From Ascaris suum (Eukaryota > Nematoda > Chromadorea > Rhabditida > Ascarididae): a stretch of DNA of 64,000 nucleotides. Position 1 is the first letter of the stretch. Every line of letters starts with the position of its first letter. The translations under genes were made by a program, and so were the position numbers. A model generated the notes under the pieces. It was not told where the DNA came from, searched no databases, and saw only the letters and a program-made list of their open reading frames with translations. The DNA lies in the NCBI GenBank assembly GCA_013433145.1, contig CM024172.1, forward strand, positions 12,829,553-12,893,552, written 5' to 3'. Below are positions 31,780 through 50,359 of the stretch, piece by piece.

Positions 31780-32922
31780 CTTTGGGAAGGCGAATCAAAC
31801 AAATAGTTATTCCACATATCGAATAGGAAATTGCAATGTATTACTGAAAGCTATACCGAGCATATCGATGCTCGAAGCATAACGATTCTTTCTTTATATC
31901 CCTCACATTTCACTTTTATGGCCATATAGAACATTCGTTTTCACCTTTTGCAAGCAAGCATTTGCTTTCACCGTTTGCTTATTGAAGCTTTTTGGACGAA
32001 CGATTAGACCTGCACAGGAAGACTTGTCCTCTGAGTAGTCCCCGCACAAGGTAATGAGGTGAGTTTATCCGCTGGGTGTGAGGTGCCTAAGCTCGTTGTT
32101 CGTACACTGTTTAGTGTTGTATCGCCCAAGACATTCGTCTGCGTTCAAACTGGTGCTCCGCGTAATCAGAAGTGAAATGATGATGAAGGAGGTAGGCTGT
32201 AAGACTCGGCTCCTTTGCCATTGTGAATACAGCAGTTCACGGTTTTTCGCCCAAGTTTTTCTTTCGAAACGGAACCATTTCATTTTTCCAAGCGCTTGCT
32301 CTTTTTGCAGAGCACAGTGGATTTTCGTCTTCCCATGGAAACCCTTAATCTTCGTAGAAAACAGCAAAATCTGCCCAATTTTGCCCGTTTTTCTATCTAT
32401 CTCCTACTCTATCGAACTTAGCTTCTTACATCTAACTAATCATGCCCTTTGCCTGATTCTACTCTTTTTTCTGTCCACAGATGGTATCGTACTCACCTTG
32501 CATTATGCAGTCCAATTTATATACTTACTATCTGTTTAATATATTCTAAGCCGCTGTTTCGCGGAACATGTATTACAGTACTGTCATTGCGTCATGCACA
32601 GTAACTGTAGTGAAGGAAACGCGTGGGTACGGCGAGTCTTTTCACCCGAAAATGATGGACCATTAGCGAGTTGAACTAGGGTCACCAGCACTGAGCACAT
32701 CAACGCAAACCCCTTAAGCACATGTTAATGCGGAGGAACATGAAATGGGAATCAGATTTACCAATGCACGTTTGTTTTTCATTCATCCGATTGCACGAAA
32801 ATAGATACAGCATTTGCGCATAAAACCATACACATCAAAGTCAAGAACCTTGTTACACTTCATCGGGTTCATCCCGAACGCACGGCATGTTCATAAACAG
32901 CGGCTCATATGCTTATCAGCAA

Positions 32923-33361
32923 TTAGATTTGTTCTTGCACTGAGTTCGGCAAGAAGCGCTCGTCTACCTCGAGGCGTGGAGAAATCGTGTCCTGCTGCAC
33001 CACGAAACGACGTCGACGCGGACCACCCTGTATGGCGATAGCAATGCCTCAAACAAAGTGACTTTAGTGGTTCTACACACAAAACATATGAGATATTTTC
33101 ATATAACATGCGACCCAAAGGCGGAGACAAAAAGGGGACAGTTTAACAATAACAGCAAGAAATTGCTACGTCTCAATTTGCCTCACTCACTACATTCATC
33201 GTGAAGAGATTTCAAGCGGAATAGTTTGTACCTTCTGAGATGCGCTTTTTTGCTGAGTTCTCGAGTTTCTTGTAGGTTTTGCTGAGCCAACTGCTTTCCG
33301 CGGTTTGCACCAACAGATATATGAAAATCATACACAGCATGGCTCGACGAGTAGCGAACAT
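32923..33361 (-). CDS. Cecropin P2-type antimicrobial peptide precursor, copy B
   Basis: Exon 1 (33361-33232) and exon 2 (33047-32923) are joined at G|GC, with a 184-bp intron of the same length as in copy A. The 84-residue precursor has a 23-residue signal peptide (MFATRRAMLCMIFIYLLVQT, AES). The mature peptide is like cecropin P1 but has Tyr for Ala at position 7 (SWLSKTYKKLENS), and its C-terminal half IAIAIQGGPR is the same. After the RRRR site the pro-tail (FVVQQDTISPRLEVDERFLP, then NSVQEQI) is longer and differs from copy A. This agrees with cecropin P2 as I recall it. The gene lies opposite to copy A, 3.7 kb away. Confidence 0.94.
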
Positions 33362-33435
33362 GATGAGTAGTTCGTAAAAGCTTAACAAGTGAAGATGGCG
33401 CGTAACTAAGGATGCTCTCGTTTTGTGCTTCCGCC

Positions 33436-33483
33436 TATTTATAGCGTTTCATCGACGTTTCGCTTTGTCACTCCTATGAATCA
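33436..33483 (-). promoter_or_regulatory. Promoter of cecropin gene B
   Basis: On the minus strand, TGATTCAT (33483-33476) lies 40 bp upstream of TATAAATA (33443-33436), which begins 82 bp upstream of the ATG at 33361. The TATA box continues into GGCGGAA, as in copy D. A CACGTG E-box (33493-33498) lies about 10 bp further upstream and is absent from the other copies. Confidence 0.75.
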
Positions 33484-33645
33484 TGAAGGCATCACGTGCT
33501 TTGTAGTGTAATTCTTTAGTGCCGTCTGAATAATCAGTCTTTCACAAAGAATCAACATTTGGGACACTTCAGTATAGCGATTTGCATGTTCGAAGCGTGT
33601 GTAACTGGAATGAATGACATGGGAGTTTCGAACTGCGACACTTTT

Positions 33646-33720
33646 TACAGTTTGCTGTTACAGTCTTACAGCCTCACAGTCTTTACAGTTTACAGTCCTA
33701 CAATGAAGTTTACAGTTTGC
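33646..33720 (+). repeat. Degenerate TTACAGT repeats
   Basis: The words TTACAGT, TTTACAGT and close variants recur about six times in 75 bases, ending in GTTTACAGTTTGCTGG. This is a short decayed tandem array between copy B's promoter and the cecropin relic. Confidence 0.7.
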
Positions 33721-33934
33721 TGGCTCGACGCTCTTTCAAACAGTTGGCAAGAAGTGCTCAATTGGACTGAGAAGCTCAACTTGTAAACAGCATGACGCAT
33801 CGACGCAGCAGCAGGAGACCTTGTAGCACGAATACCACAAAAACTGCAACGTGGCACGAAACATCTCGCTGATTCACGACTGTTTTCACGTCCTTACATG
33901 CAGCTACGACTAGCGCTTACCGGTCGATCTTTTC

Positions 33935-34034
33935 TCTTACATTGATCTGCTAATAGTTATTACCAGCCTCAGCCAGTTGACTCAAAAAAACACACAGGAA
34001 GCTCGAAAACTCGGCCGACAACCTGATTTCTGAG
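33935..34034 (+). pseudogene. Cecropin exon 1 relic
   Basis: From 33975 the frame reads S-stop-LKKTHRKLENSADNLISE, against SWLSKTYKKLENSAKKRISE in the intact genes. The Trp codon has become TGA and several Lys are lost, but KLENSA and ISE remain in register. Upstream, CTTACATTGATCTGCT resembles the end of the signal-peptide coding region (TATATATCTGCT), but no start codon or open signal peptide survives. No second exon was found nearby. Its orientation is opposite to copy B. Confidence 0.7.
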
Positions 34035-35556
34035 ATTGCTTGCTTCTGCGTCATTGGCACATGCCCACAGCAGTGCGGTTGGACGCCTCCAGACGGATTC
34101 GTGAACGTGTGGCGATAACTATATGTGCCTTATACCAATTGAAAGGATAACGAAAAGCGATTAGACTGTGATAGGATCCTGTGCAGCTAGAAAAGAAGGT
34201 CTGAACCGCTTCTTCGACTTCCGAGGAACCTGCATATTCTAAACTTATAGAAGGTTTGCGCAAACGGAGCTCGTTCAAAGCTCCTACTGAGGCGTGCAGA
34301 AATAACCCGATCATAACGAAGCACTTGGATTTCGCCGAAGGAACACCGGACATGCAGACTCCATATGTTATGAAGGGAAATATGTGCTCGCAGCTACTTT
34401 ATAGCCTATTGTGAATATTTTGAAACGGATCATACCGATAATTTCATTGTCAGCCGGTTGGGGTGTGATTATCGCGGTGCTAAAAGCCATGCAACCGGTG
34501 CTTTCAATCACGTTATCCAGAAGTTATGTTGCGAGTTCAGAGCGGATCGATCGGAACTCTTATTAATCCTTTCGTTTAATAGAATTTCCCCGCTGTATTG
34601 ATTTTGTCTCCGCTCTTAGCACCGTATAGCACATAGAATGCTCTTTGCCTTCATTCTTCTGACATTTCCGTAATTCTCTAACTTGCGCCTAAAAACCACC
34701 TCGAACAGTACGTCCAGGCAGCTGCTTTTACGTTTCCCATTTATGCGATTTGCTTCACGAATTCCAATTGTTTTTAGCAAAATTCAATCATTTTCACCAA
34801 CCCATCTTGTCTCAGTCGGTGTCCACACTTCTCCTAAATGTTTGTACTCGAAGCTCAACCACGGATGATCAATCGAAGCTCAACCACGGCTCATTCGCTC
34901 AATTACTCACTTATTAGGCGCATGAACAAAACGTGAAGATATAATAGGAAATCATTCCATCACGCTTTATCTCTTCCAAAACCGAATTTAACTGCGGAGG
35001 CAGAGTTTGGTGACCAACCGCCTAGCGCAAGGGTTCAATTCCCACGTTCCTCTCAAGCTCCATTCGAAGTCTTTATTTATGATGGACCATAACCTTCTTC
35101 AAGCGCGTTTGAGGTTGAAGTAGAGTTCCTCATCCATGACGGCGAAATCCAAGATGAGTCCAGCTTACTCTGATTAGTACAGAAACATTGCTTTCCCACG
35201 AATCAGAATAAAAATCCAGCGTGGACCACGTCGACTCGAGAGTCCAAGCATCACCTTTCCAGAATAACGCAGAACAGTTTGTAGTTCGGAAAAATTTTGT
35301 GAATTACCGATTAAACCAAGTCAAGAGGGAACGGTTCGACGGGAGGATACGCTACTGATTGCACTGAATTCATTTCGACGTTTCCATTCGACTTGGAAGC
35401 TCTGTCGGTCGTTTATGTGATCACCTTCTTTAAAACTTTGTTTTGCTCTTTTGCAGTTATTCTCAGACTGAATGCGACAATAAGTGTGCAGGGAGCGCAG
35501 TAAGGTAAGACTGGATGTTGAATTAATCACGTTCGGCTGTTGGAGAGAATGGGGTT

Positions 35557-35570
35557 GGGGGGGGGGGGGG
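35557..35570 (+). repeat. Run of 14 G
   Basis: An uninterrupted homopolymer of 14 G, preceded by GGGGTT. It is unusual in this AT-rich setting and prone to sequencing or length error. Confidence 0.9.
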
Positions 35571-36026
35571 CTAAATGCTTCGATTGGTGTAGCGTTTGTC
35601 TTTATTCTCCCCGGGGCCTCCATCAGTGGCAATTTCACCTAGACGCAAAGCAAGATAGATGTTGTGCGATCTCTGCTCCCAAGTCCGAAACGCTTTGTTT
35701 TATGGCACGTTGAAGGAGAAAAAAGAAGCCTACCTGAATGTGCCGCATTTACAGAAGGTAACAATCGTTGCCGATACAATAGACTATTGTGAAACGCTTT
35801 CAGATGCACAAACCACTGAGTTATTCATGCATATTTCAGCAGAAAAGGCGATATGACCAAACAAACGATACAATTTGACGTCTGAATGTTTTGAAACGTC
35901 TTCAGAATGAAATGTTCTAACAGAGATCATTGACAATTGAAACGTCTGCAAGAAGCAAACAGTTCAAAAACTCGCAACGAACGTCATCATCCTGATCGTT
36001 AGAGCGGACGGACGAAAAAACTTTAA

Positions 36027-36243
36027 GGGATTATTGGAATAAGGCCAACGCTCCATAGGAATGCCATTAAGGATCTCGGTAATCGTGATGGGACCGGACC
36101 CGAAGTATGGTCATCTGAACTATTTCAGCATCATTTGCTTTCAAAAGTCAGTGCTAAATGCACAATGCATCTGCCTGAGCATGGATGTCCTCAGGTCCTT
36201 CATTCTGTAGCTGATTTAGATCTCAAGCGTTACATGAAGTGAG
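36027..36243 (+). pseudogene. Unrecognised coding-like segment
   Basis: A 72-codon open frame without an early ATG reads GIIGIRPTLHRNAIKDLGNR, DGTGPEVWSSELFQHHLLSK and, later, CPQVLHSVADLDLKRYMK, then a stop. Composition and balance look like real protein, but I recognise no family and see no clear splice sites. It may be a decayed gene or mobile-element fragment, or chance. Confidence 0.28.
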
Positions 36244-36327
36244 CTAGAGTTGCCGCTCAGTTTCTAGCCCAAAAAAAACATTATCGTCCACCTAGATAAA
36301 ACAGCAAAAGCGTCTCGTATCACGAAG

Positions 36328-36355
36328 CATAAATGAACCTTAAGGTTCATTTATG
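36328..36355. repeat. 28-bp perfect palindrome with AACCTTAAG copies
   Basis: CATAAATGAACCTT is followed directly by its exact complement. Two further copies of ACAACCTTAAG follow within 25 bases. Such a structure could be a transposon end, a dimeric protein site or a replication hairpin. Confidence 0.9.
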
Positions 36356-39300
36356 ACAACCTTAAGATAAAACAACCTTAAGCTTAGGAATTCTCAACAG
36401 GATAGCGAAAGGTATGGCGTCCTTAGCTGAAACGAGGTTTAGCTGTTTCATTTAAGCGTTATTCGCCAAATTTCATGACCACTAAGTTTTTTAAGTAATG
36501 GTGGCCCTTTCGGGTGCGCTTCATTTTAACCTGTTAGCATGGTTCTAGATTTGACAAACAATTTCAGTCGATAAAGTAGCACCCAGCATATAATTAATTC
36601 CTCACTCCTTTAAACAAAATAGTTCAACTGCAGTTTATATGCAAATAAGTCTGTTTCGAGAACGCAGTTTGCTTATCGTACTTTGTATGCTGTGCTCAGG
36701 ACAGGCACTATCTGTAGGTGGGTTTTGAACTACTGAGTTGGCGTGCACTTAACGGAGCGATGCTTTCAACTAGCTTTCAAATCAGGATGTTGTTGATTTA
36801 TGGGAGCCTGCTTAAAGGCGACTATCGGAGTGATTGCTGGATATGAGTACCTTGACATGCCTTTATTAGCGGTCTGTAACGACTTGAGAAATAAAATGTT
36901 TATTTATGGGTGCTTGAGAAGAGGAATGAATGAAAGGAATCGCATTTTTTAAAACAACCAATTTCTTTGGGACAACTGTCATTTCTCTGCCTTCTCGGCT
37001 GCTTTTTGATCGTTGAGAATCGCTCTCGCCTCTGCGCTTCCGCTCACCTCTACTGACAAATCACCGCGGCTACTGCAAGTATTTAAGCGAGTTAAATAAA
37101 CATCTCGGATACGTGATATTCGCTTGAAATTATGCTCAACGCCACGAGAATGCTTATGGTGCCAAGAGCTTAATCAAGGATCGTAATGAATATCCAAACA
37201 TGACTTTTGAGCTCACTGTTTGCATTTTGTAGAATAACGTCGAGTATGTGAATAACTGCTGACGTGGAAATCTAGGATTCCTAAGGACACGCACCCATAA
37301 GATAGACTCAAAAGCATCAATTAAATGGCAGCTTCTTCATAATATGTGCCGAGGGATATGACGTGCTTCCAGTGTAGAAGCTTTTTGAGAAGCATTTTCG
37401 ATAAATTGCCATTCACCTCTGGCAGATCACGAGTGGTGCTACTTAAGCTGAGGCAATATATGAAGAAAGCACTTGGTATGATTTTTTGGTACTCGAGGCT
37501 CGGCGCTTTTTACACTTTAGCCACAAATCCTGACAAGGGAAATCTTTCTGAAAGCACTCAAATGAGTTAAAAATATTTAAGTGACTAAGTGAACTGTCCT
37601 GTAAAACGTCTTTTTAACTCTGGCCACAAGGTATGAAGATTTGCCTTCTGCAAGAGGGAGGAAAGGTGACGATGGCATCAAAAGCGCGGGAATTCCTACA
37701 AGAAACCGATTTCAAAAACATAACTTCCCTGAGATGGAACAATCGAATCCACTCTTATGTTCGCAAGATCAGAATGGACAAAGTATAAAGGAAGGAGGTG
37801 AATACACTTGAGTCTACGTATATTCCTGATATGAAGGTTATTTCTTCATCTTTGCAGTGAGGTGAAGGAGTGTATATGACATACGTCAACTTCAGCTTGC
37901 TGGATAAAATATATTACAACAATATAAGCTGTATCCAGCGGGACGGGACGGTTATTTTTTTTTAGCTTCTATTAAAGGCTCAAACATGACTTAAAATGGT
38001 GATGACAAATTGTTTTCTTCCGGACAGAAATATAGCATAGTGACTCCTTGCACTCTTGCTTATCCTTGAAAAAACCCCTGCCTACAGAGTCAGCTAATCT
38101 TCCCGATGGCTCCTTCCACACCAAGCTACCTTTTACTGGAGTCACACGTGATTCATCACCTAACAATTTCGTTCACAATGACGGCAAACCCTTGTTGGTG
38201 ATATGACATTTTCCACGGTCATCCCGTCGACTGTATTTGATCTTTTGCTCAACATCGCTACTCTCATCATTTCGTTCTCAACAAAAAGATGGCTGTACAT
38301 AGCAAAAGTCGTGAAAGTATAGTCGTGTGTGTCGTTTCGCGCCTATGCATATCACCCACCACTTGTGTATTATGATACCAAGATGGCCATAACAGCACAA
38401 CTGGGTAAGCACATAGCAGCAGACATCAAAGAGTGTCGGTTCTTGATGACAAAAAATAGTAGACTCTGGAAATTTCTGCATAAATATGGACGAAACTTAT
38501 AAAATGAGCCACAATATTTGGAAATTATTTCAACTGTCCAACTGTTGTAAAACAGTTAATTATGTGCAAAGCTCAGTGAACATACTTGTCGTTGTTTTTG
38601 TCCTTCCCTGAAGAGTCTTGTGCAGATTTTGTGCTGAGCGTTCCCGATAAATCAGATCCTATAAGAGAGTGCTTGCAATAAAAGAAAATTTCAGTGGAGG
38701 CTTCACAATTTTCTCCCCATTCTCCTCGATTTAGCAGCATTCAATGCTATATTAATCATTAAAAAAAATTTAAAAAGAAGCAAATTCAGAAGTAAATGCC
38801 TCTGAGATGGACGAATATTGATCCAAAAATGTGCTATTCGAAGTTTTCAGCTTTAAGTTGAGCTTGCAGGAGTAACAAATTGATAATTATGGGCATATGT
38901 GAAATAAATTCTCTTAGCCAATCTATTGAAACTGGCACCATCATGGAAAAAAAAGCAAACTTTGGGAATCAAACCATGAAAATTAATGATTTCATAAGAA
39001 AAAATTGCAATCGCATTGCCTGTTTGCCGAATTTTTAGGTGTTAGGGGATTTCGTGCTCTATTGCGATCGTTCATCATGAATCACAATTCCAGAACAACG
39101 ATTAATGAACATAACACAAATTTTTTTAACGCAGACACGATGATTTTGGATCTCGGTGTGTTAATTACACCAGATTACATATAAACAGGAAAAGCATTAT
39201 GTCCGTTGCTGTAGCTTTAACCAGCATCACAGTTGGAAAGCAGAGCACAAAGAGTCGCTGTGGATTTTCAAAGAAACTCAAGAAAAAAAAGAAATTAGCA

Positions 39301-39570
39301 TCATAAGAGGTCTTTTGCCTTTGCCTTCCTCTACTGTGATTTTCCGTTTGTCATGCCATCATTTTTATCTGTCAAGCTGCACGCATTAAAATATGAGAGT
39401 CTGTTAAGAAGTTGTTAGCATATGGAAAATGAATGATTTATTGTGATGCACATTATCAATATTACAACAAGAAGTCCAGCATTTAAGAAAATCCTCTCTA
39501 CTTTGATATAGTTGCAACTGCCTGTAATCTCTATCAGCGACCATGTAGCAATATCAGGAACACACTAATC

Positions 39571-45070
<5,500 letters not shown>

Positions 45071-45740
45071 CTGATAAAATATAAGGTAAGGACGATAAAT
45101 GCTGTAGGCACAGAAATGGAAACGTGAGCAGAGATAATCTGCAGCGGTTATTTTTTGAAGGATGCTGATGAAATACACGAATTTCGCCACGTAACAAATT
45201 TGCTTGGATGCAACCTGCTTGTATGCTAGGATGTCTCAAAAAAAAGCCTCAACAAGAGAACGTACTCCTTCTTGAGTACTGACCAATTTTTGAAAAAGCC
45301 TGCCTGTATTTATTAAACTTTGGAAGTATTCACTTAAAAGCATCAAAATCTGTCACATTTAATATGCAGCATCATTGCCGTTTGGTCACAATTTCCACTA
45401 TGCGCAAAAGCAGCACCCCAATATTCGTTATGTATTCCGTAGGAGGGAAAAGGCAAAGCCGCAAAAAATACGATCAAAAGAGCGAGAAAAATAGCCTCAA
45501 GGTTTCTTGTTTATGCAAAAACCGCATTCCATCGCACTGTTCATTGTACGTTGTTCACCACTCACTTTATGGCGATCTCCATTTCACCAAAATGTTCAAT
45601 TCTATTTGTTAGTTTATAGATTATTACGAATAAACTGCTATATTACGAATAAACTCGTATATAGATACATAAATGTCTCCTGCAAGAATTTACAATACTA
45701 TTAAATTGGAATAATGAAATAGAACGGTGCTGCATTTCAG

Positions 45741-45854
45741 TGCTTTTTTTGCTTCTTTAAGCGTCCACAATTAAAATCCTATGGTGAAAACGTCGATGAT
45801 TCGGTAAAAACAGTTGACTCCGTCGACCGCATTTTAAATCCGGCTTTCTGCTGA
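45741..45854 (+). CDS. Possible last exon of an unidentified plus-strand gene
   Basis: After tgctgcatttcag a phase 0 frame reads CFFCFFKRPQLKSYGENVDD, then SVKTVDSVDRILNPAFC and a stop. It looks like the end of a membrane protein followed by a polar cytoplasmic tail. No upstream exon was found, and the minus strand is also open here, so this is a weak call. Confidence 0.28.
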   Translation, partial: CFFCFFKRPQLKSYGENVDDSVKTVDSVDRILNPAFC

Positions 45855-48800
45855 AGATCAGGCAATAATCGAATCGGCTTCCAGTGGGGTTTATATTCAC
45901 TTATCAACTACTATCCTGCAGTCACTTCGTAGAAGGAAGCCATAGGTGAGTGACCTCGCCAATAGAATAGAATCATTGTTATCACTCAATATTTTCCAAA
46001 TCAAACAACTTTCCTTTTCCTACCTGAATGAGAGAATAAGGAAAACAAATACCTACCATAGGTAGGCGCTTTTTGTAGATGCATACTTGGAAAAGAAGCT
46101 CTAAGAATTGCGCAACCATAAACAGGCAAAAGACGAGCGATAGAATGATGACTATGGCGCGCAACGATCCAACCTCTTGATAAGCTGACTGATGTCATCG
46201 CTCTGGCCCATGCCTATGGTTATAATATGAATATGCGGATTAATGCCCTTGAGAAAATGCTTTTAGAACAAAGATAGAAAATATTCACCATCTGCCTAAA
46301 GAGTCCTTCTCATCTTGTTTCCGTTGAATTTTCGCCTTTTTCAAGTCCAAACGAAGTTTGGAAAATCAAGTCGGAACAAGATTACTCAACTAAAATCAAC
46401 AATTCTCTGCAAACTTTTTCTCCGACGCTATGCTGCCCTACAGTAACGAATAACTTCAAGTGGCATCGAAAGTCAAAGCGAGACCCGTCAAATTCTGATT
46501 CCGTTGCTTCAAGCTGATGTGCACAAAAGAGAAGTACGTGAGGACACTGAACGTATACTCTTTGCGGGAAATTTCTTCGAGACGACCAGCTATTCAACTC
46601 TTTCCTCTACCCACTCATTTCAAACTTGAACTTCGCCGACATTAAAAACCGGTTTGCGCATTCACTAATTTCGTTCCGATTTGTCTCTAGCGTACGTCGA
46701 GCAGTGTGAAAGTGGTACATTGATTCTTACACTAGATACGCTTTGCGCATCGACAACTACCTACTGTTCCTGCTCTGCGCGTTTTAAAGAGAAGGTGAAG
46801 GCTTCATTGTAGTAAGTAGTTTGACTGCGTTATTTTTTGCTGCTAGCCTTCCCATCAAATATGAAACAAAAGTGGCCACTATTTCAGTTGAACTGTAACG
46901 GCTTAAATGAAAAAAGATTTCATCTTCAAATGACTGTCTAGTTAGATGCCTGTCATTTCATCCAGATTTCGGTGAAGAGAGACCGACCATGTTTCCAGAT
47001 CCCTCGATGCAGTTAAGCTATCATTCATTTAGAATGAAGTCAAAGTGATTCTTATCAACGCTGGAAACACTGATGAATGAAAACTTCTGCGCGTACAAAG
47101 GGGCTCTTAAACCGTCAACTAAGCATCGAAAAAACAACAGGCTCTAGCTCTTTCTTTTTTTTTTACATGGCATCACGTGAATATTGAGCATCCTGTACAT
47201 GCGAGATGCTTGTGCAGTCCATGTCGTATATTTAACCATGTCTTCTTTTTAGGAAAAGGATCGGCAGCATATAACGCATACCCTTGAAACATGAACAAAA
47301 GTTGTGCGAAAAACTCACTAACTGGAAATGATGCGACCAGAAGAAGAATCGAAATAACTGACAATGCTCTTGCTTCTTCTGATGGCGTTTTCATTGATTA
47401 GGCGAATTTTCGAATATTTTCAGCTCCTTATGCATCATTGATTATAATTTTGCAAGAAACGAATCTTATCACATTTACGAAGCACTTTCCATTACATTTA
47501 TTTAAGTTTTCTTAACGTTCAGGTAACTCGCTAACATTCGAGACTAAAAGTTAATTCCATTATGAGCCGAACTCGTAAAGCTGTCTAAATAACGATAAGT
47601 GTGATAGTTGAAAACAAATTGGGGATAGCATCAGAAAAGATGCGAAAAATTCACAGCAGAAGTTTATAACGTTTTATATCAACAACTATGAAAACGTGAT
47701 CAGTTTTAAGCAAAAGCAACCGCTGTTATAATTCTGCCCACCTTACCAAACACTTCTATAGTTTAGATGAAAGCGTTGGTAATTATTTTAAACGACCCGA
47801 TCGCTCGCAAAAATCGTCGAAAGAAATTCATTCTTTTGCAGCTGGCCCCTGTAAAATGGAATGCAAAGATTGCGTGACCTTTTGCACGTAAGAGGTGACC
47901 CAAACATTCTGATGTCAAACGAGTAATTTGGAATATAAGAAAAAACATAACTTTCATCGCATTGCTAGTGAACAACGAGAAAATCTTCGATGAAAATCCT
48001 CCTCAGTAGTTCAGGTGTGATCAGTTTTGTGTACTTAAAGAAAATGGGCATTAGACAGGGATGATGGGAATATCAAGTGCCGATGAGAGTTTGTTGCTCG
48101 AATTCTGAATCGTTTCGAAAGCGATTTTGAAGTTGAAAATTACAGGATCTAACTGGATACGACATCTCTCAGTTAACGAGAGAAAATTTCGTCGTCTTCT
48201 ATGAGGAGACAGAAAAAAGGGTTTCTAGCAGATCAGTCACTAAAGATCTATTTTTCTCTTTCTAAGCACCAACTATGTGCTTTATCCACAACATTTTGTT
48301 AATTGATCTACTAGTGCCAATATACGAAGAACACTGGAAAGAATTCTGCTCACTGTCGTCGTAGTCAGAGACGAGAAGAAGTGCTTGTTTTCACGGTGTA
48401 GAAAACTGTGTTTGTTTTCAAGGTTTTATTCCATTTATTTCTGGCTTTGTTAGCATAAATTTGTACTGAAATTTTTATGGTGGTATTTTGATGGTGTTGA
48501 CCTTATTCACCTCATTACTACCGCACTGGGTGCAGTGATGTCATTTGAACATGAAGCGGAACATTAAATTTCGAATGTGTAGTTAAATTGATCTTCACCC
48601 ACATCAGTTCCGTCGAGCTAATTCAACGCTAATTTTTGAATCTCGTGAGGTAGCGAGCTGTCACCCCATTGCAGTTTCTGAGGTAGCTGGAATAAGCCAT
48701 GGTAGGGTACTGTCGGAGCGTTTTTGGAAAGGAAAAAATGCAGAACGACGCATGGGGTTTACTGATTATTGATAATTTAACGATTACAGCATAACAGTGC

Positions 48801-50359
48801 AATGAAAGCATAACAGTAAGTATCCCCTTTTCAAAGTGTGCCATGGCTTTCCACTTATCAACTGCTATGACCATTCAGAGGCTTCTACGAATGCTGTGCG
48901 TCCTCTTCTTTCCGCACAAGGAGAGCAAATTAATCCGAACAGCGGCTCTTTTTAGCGGAAATTTTGAAAATTCGAATTTGGTGATGTGTAGAAATGATTG
49001 AAATATATTGTTTGTTAAGACGATGGGATGATCTAGAATACCAGTTCAATCCTTTAAATTCAAGCTTAGAATAGTATAGTACAGCAAAACGGAGGTACGT
49101 CAAGAATAGAATAATGTATAACAGTTTAATTTTATGCACGAAATGTAGAGGATTATACTGAATAGATTACAAAAACCACGTGGAAACATCACTGACATTT
49201 GTGCACGCGCATCTGCCTATCCGCCAGCAGTTTCAGTATGGAAAACTCTGAATTCTGAATCACAAACTCTAATGCATATAATGAAAGTCGCTTGCATTTT
49301 GCACCGACAAGCTTTCTATTCGCACAGGCAACAGAAACGGACCTTTGTAGATGGTCTGTGCAGGTTATGCTGAAATTAATGCATGGCGGCACTGTTTTGA
49401 ATATTTAACGTCTCTTGGCAACTTATGGGACGGGTTGCGCATGTGGGCAGGATGCAAAAGTGTGAATCTTAATAGTTTCTGCGCTACGCTTCTCCACTTC
49501 TTCACTTGATAGACGTTTCAAGCTCTCCTTCCTAGATGTTTTGCTCAAAGCCAACTTGCATAACTTTCCCAATTTGAACAAAAATGACGTAGATACTGGG
49601 ACCTAACGTTTGTCGTGTAGTGATGAAACTTCATTTTACATGTGCATGGGGAATCAGACATCTGGTTAAGGAGCTGCAAGGAGCACCAAGCGGTTCTGCG
49701 AGGTGCACTGTAAAGCTCCAGAAATATTGCAAAACCATGTCAGCGTTAAACCTTATTCTTTTTATATGCACTCTACGCAAAGCATGGAAGGTTCCAGGGG
49801 GAAACTTTCAGGGAATAAGATCTAAAACTTCACATTTCGACGAAAAATTTCTGCTCTCTTGTCCTCGTCTGATTGGCATGCTACTTAACCGCTATTGGAC
49901 ATCTCACGGCTTACAGCATCGAAGAACCGAGGAAAAGTATCACCATGGTTCCCAGTGAAGCACAAGGAAAACTTCAGTCAAACAGTGAATACCGCAGATC
50001 ATCGCAAAGAATAAGCGCCTTTTCGAAAGCGAAAATTAGTGTCAAAATGACATCTCCCCAGGTTTATTCCTACATTTGCCACTGAGTAGAAGTTACTCAG
50101 TCACTGAGACTCATTACTTCATGTCCACCTTCATCGAGGAGTGAGTTCATCACCAATCTAATCTTACTATCTTCTCTTCCTATCTAATCAAAAGACAGTT
50201 CGATTTAACGTGACCATTATGAATCAATCGCTTTTCTCATCTTTTGACTGATAATGCAAATTGTGAAACCAGGGGGCCTTTATGGGCTGCAGTGCGTGCA
50301 CTGGATAGTTTATAGTTCATGCGAGCAAGGCAATGTCATGCATTGTTTGAAATACGTTT
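45855..50359. other. Intergenic region, no gene supported
   Basis: Several minus-strand open frames (46597-46382, 47394-47173, 48874-48629) and a plus-strand one (49620-49958) occur, but none has clear splice sites or a recognisable product. Missing 5' exons of the basic-protein gene may lie in its left part. Confidence 0.5.

Larger units (their letters stand above)
29256..32922. other. Intergenic region between cecropin genes A and B
   Basis: The 3' flank of copy A (about 29.30-29.42 kb) resembles that of copy D. The region also holds a coding-like broken segment at about 29.57-29.85 kb and a 158-bp tandem duplication at 31464-31779. Several other open frames cross it, but none has splice signals or a recognisable product. 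Confidence 0.6.
34035..39570. other. Intergenic region, no intact gene seen
   Basis: It holds a 17-bp direct repeat (34848 and 34873), a run of 14 G (35557-35570), a coding-like segment at 36027-36243 and a 28-bp palindrome at 36328-36355. The remaining open frames lack splice support or a recognisable product. Confidence 0.6.

Noticed and set aside
31344..31882. A 160-codon and overlapping plus-strand frames
   Set aside because: The length comes from a stop-free 158-bp unit that is duplicated in tandem; no splice sites or recognisable product.
35010..35060. GGTTCAATTCC, a tRNA B-box-like word
   Set aside because: No foldable acceptor, D or anticodon arm around it; the T-stem has only three pairs.
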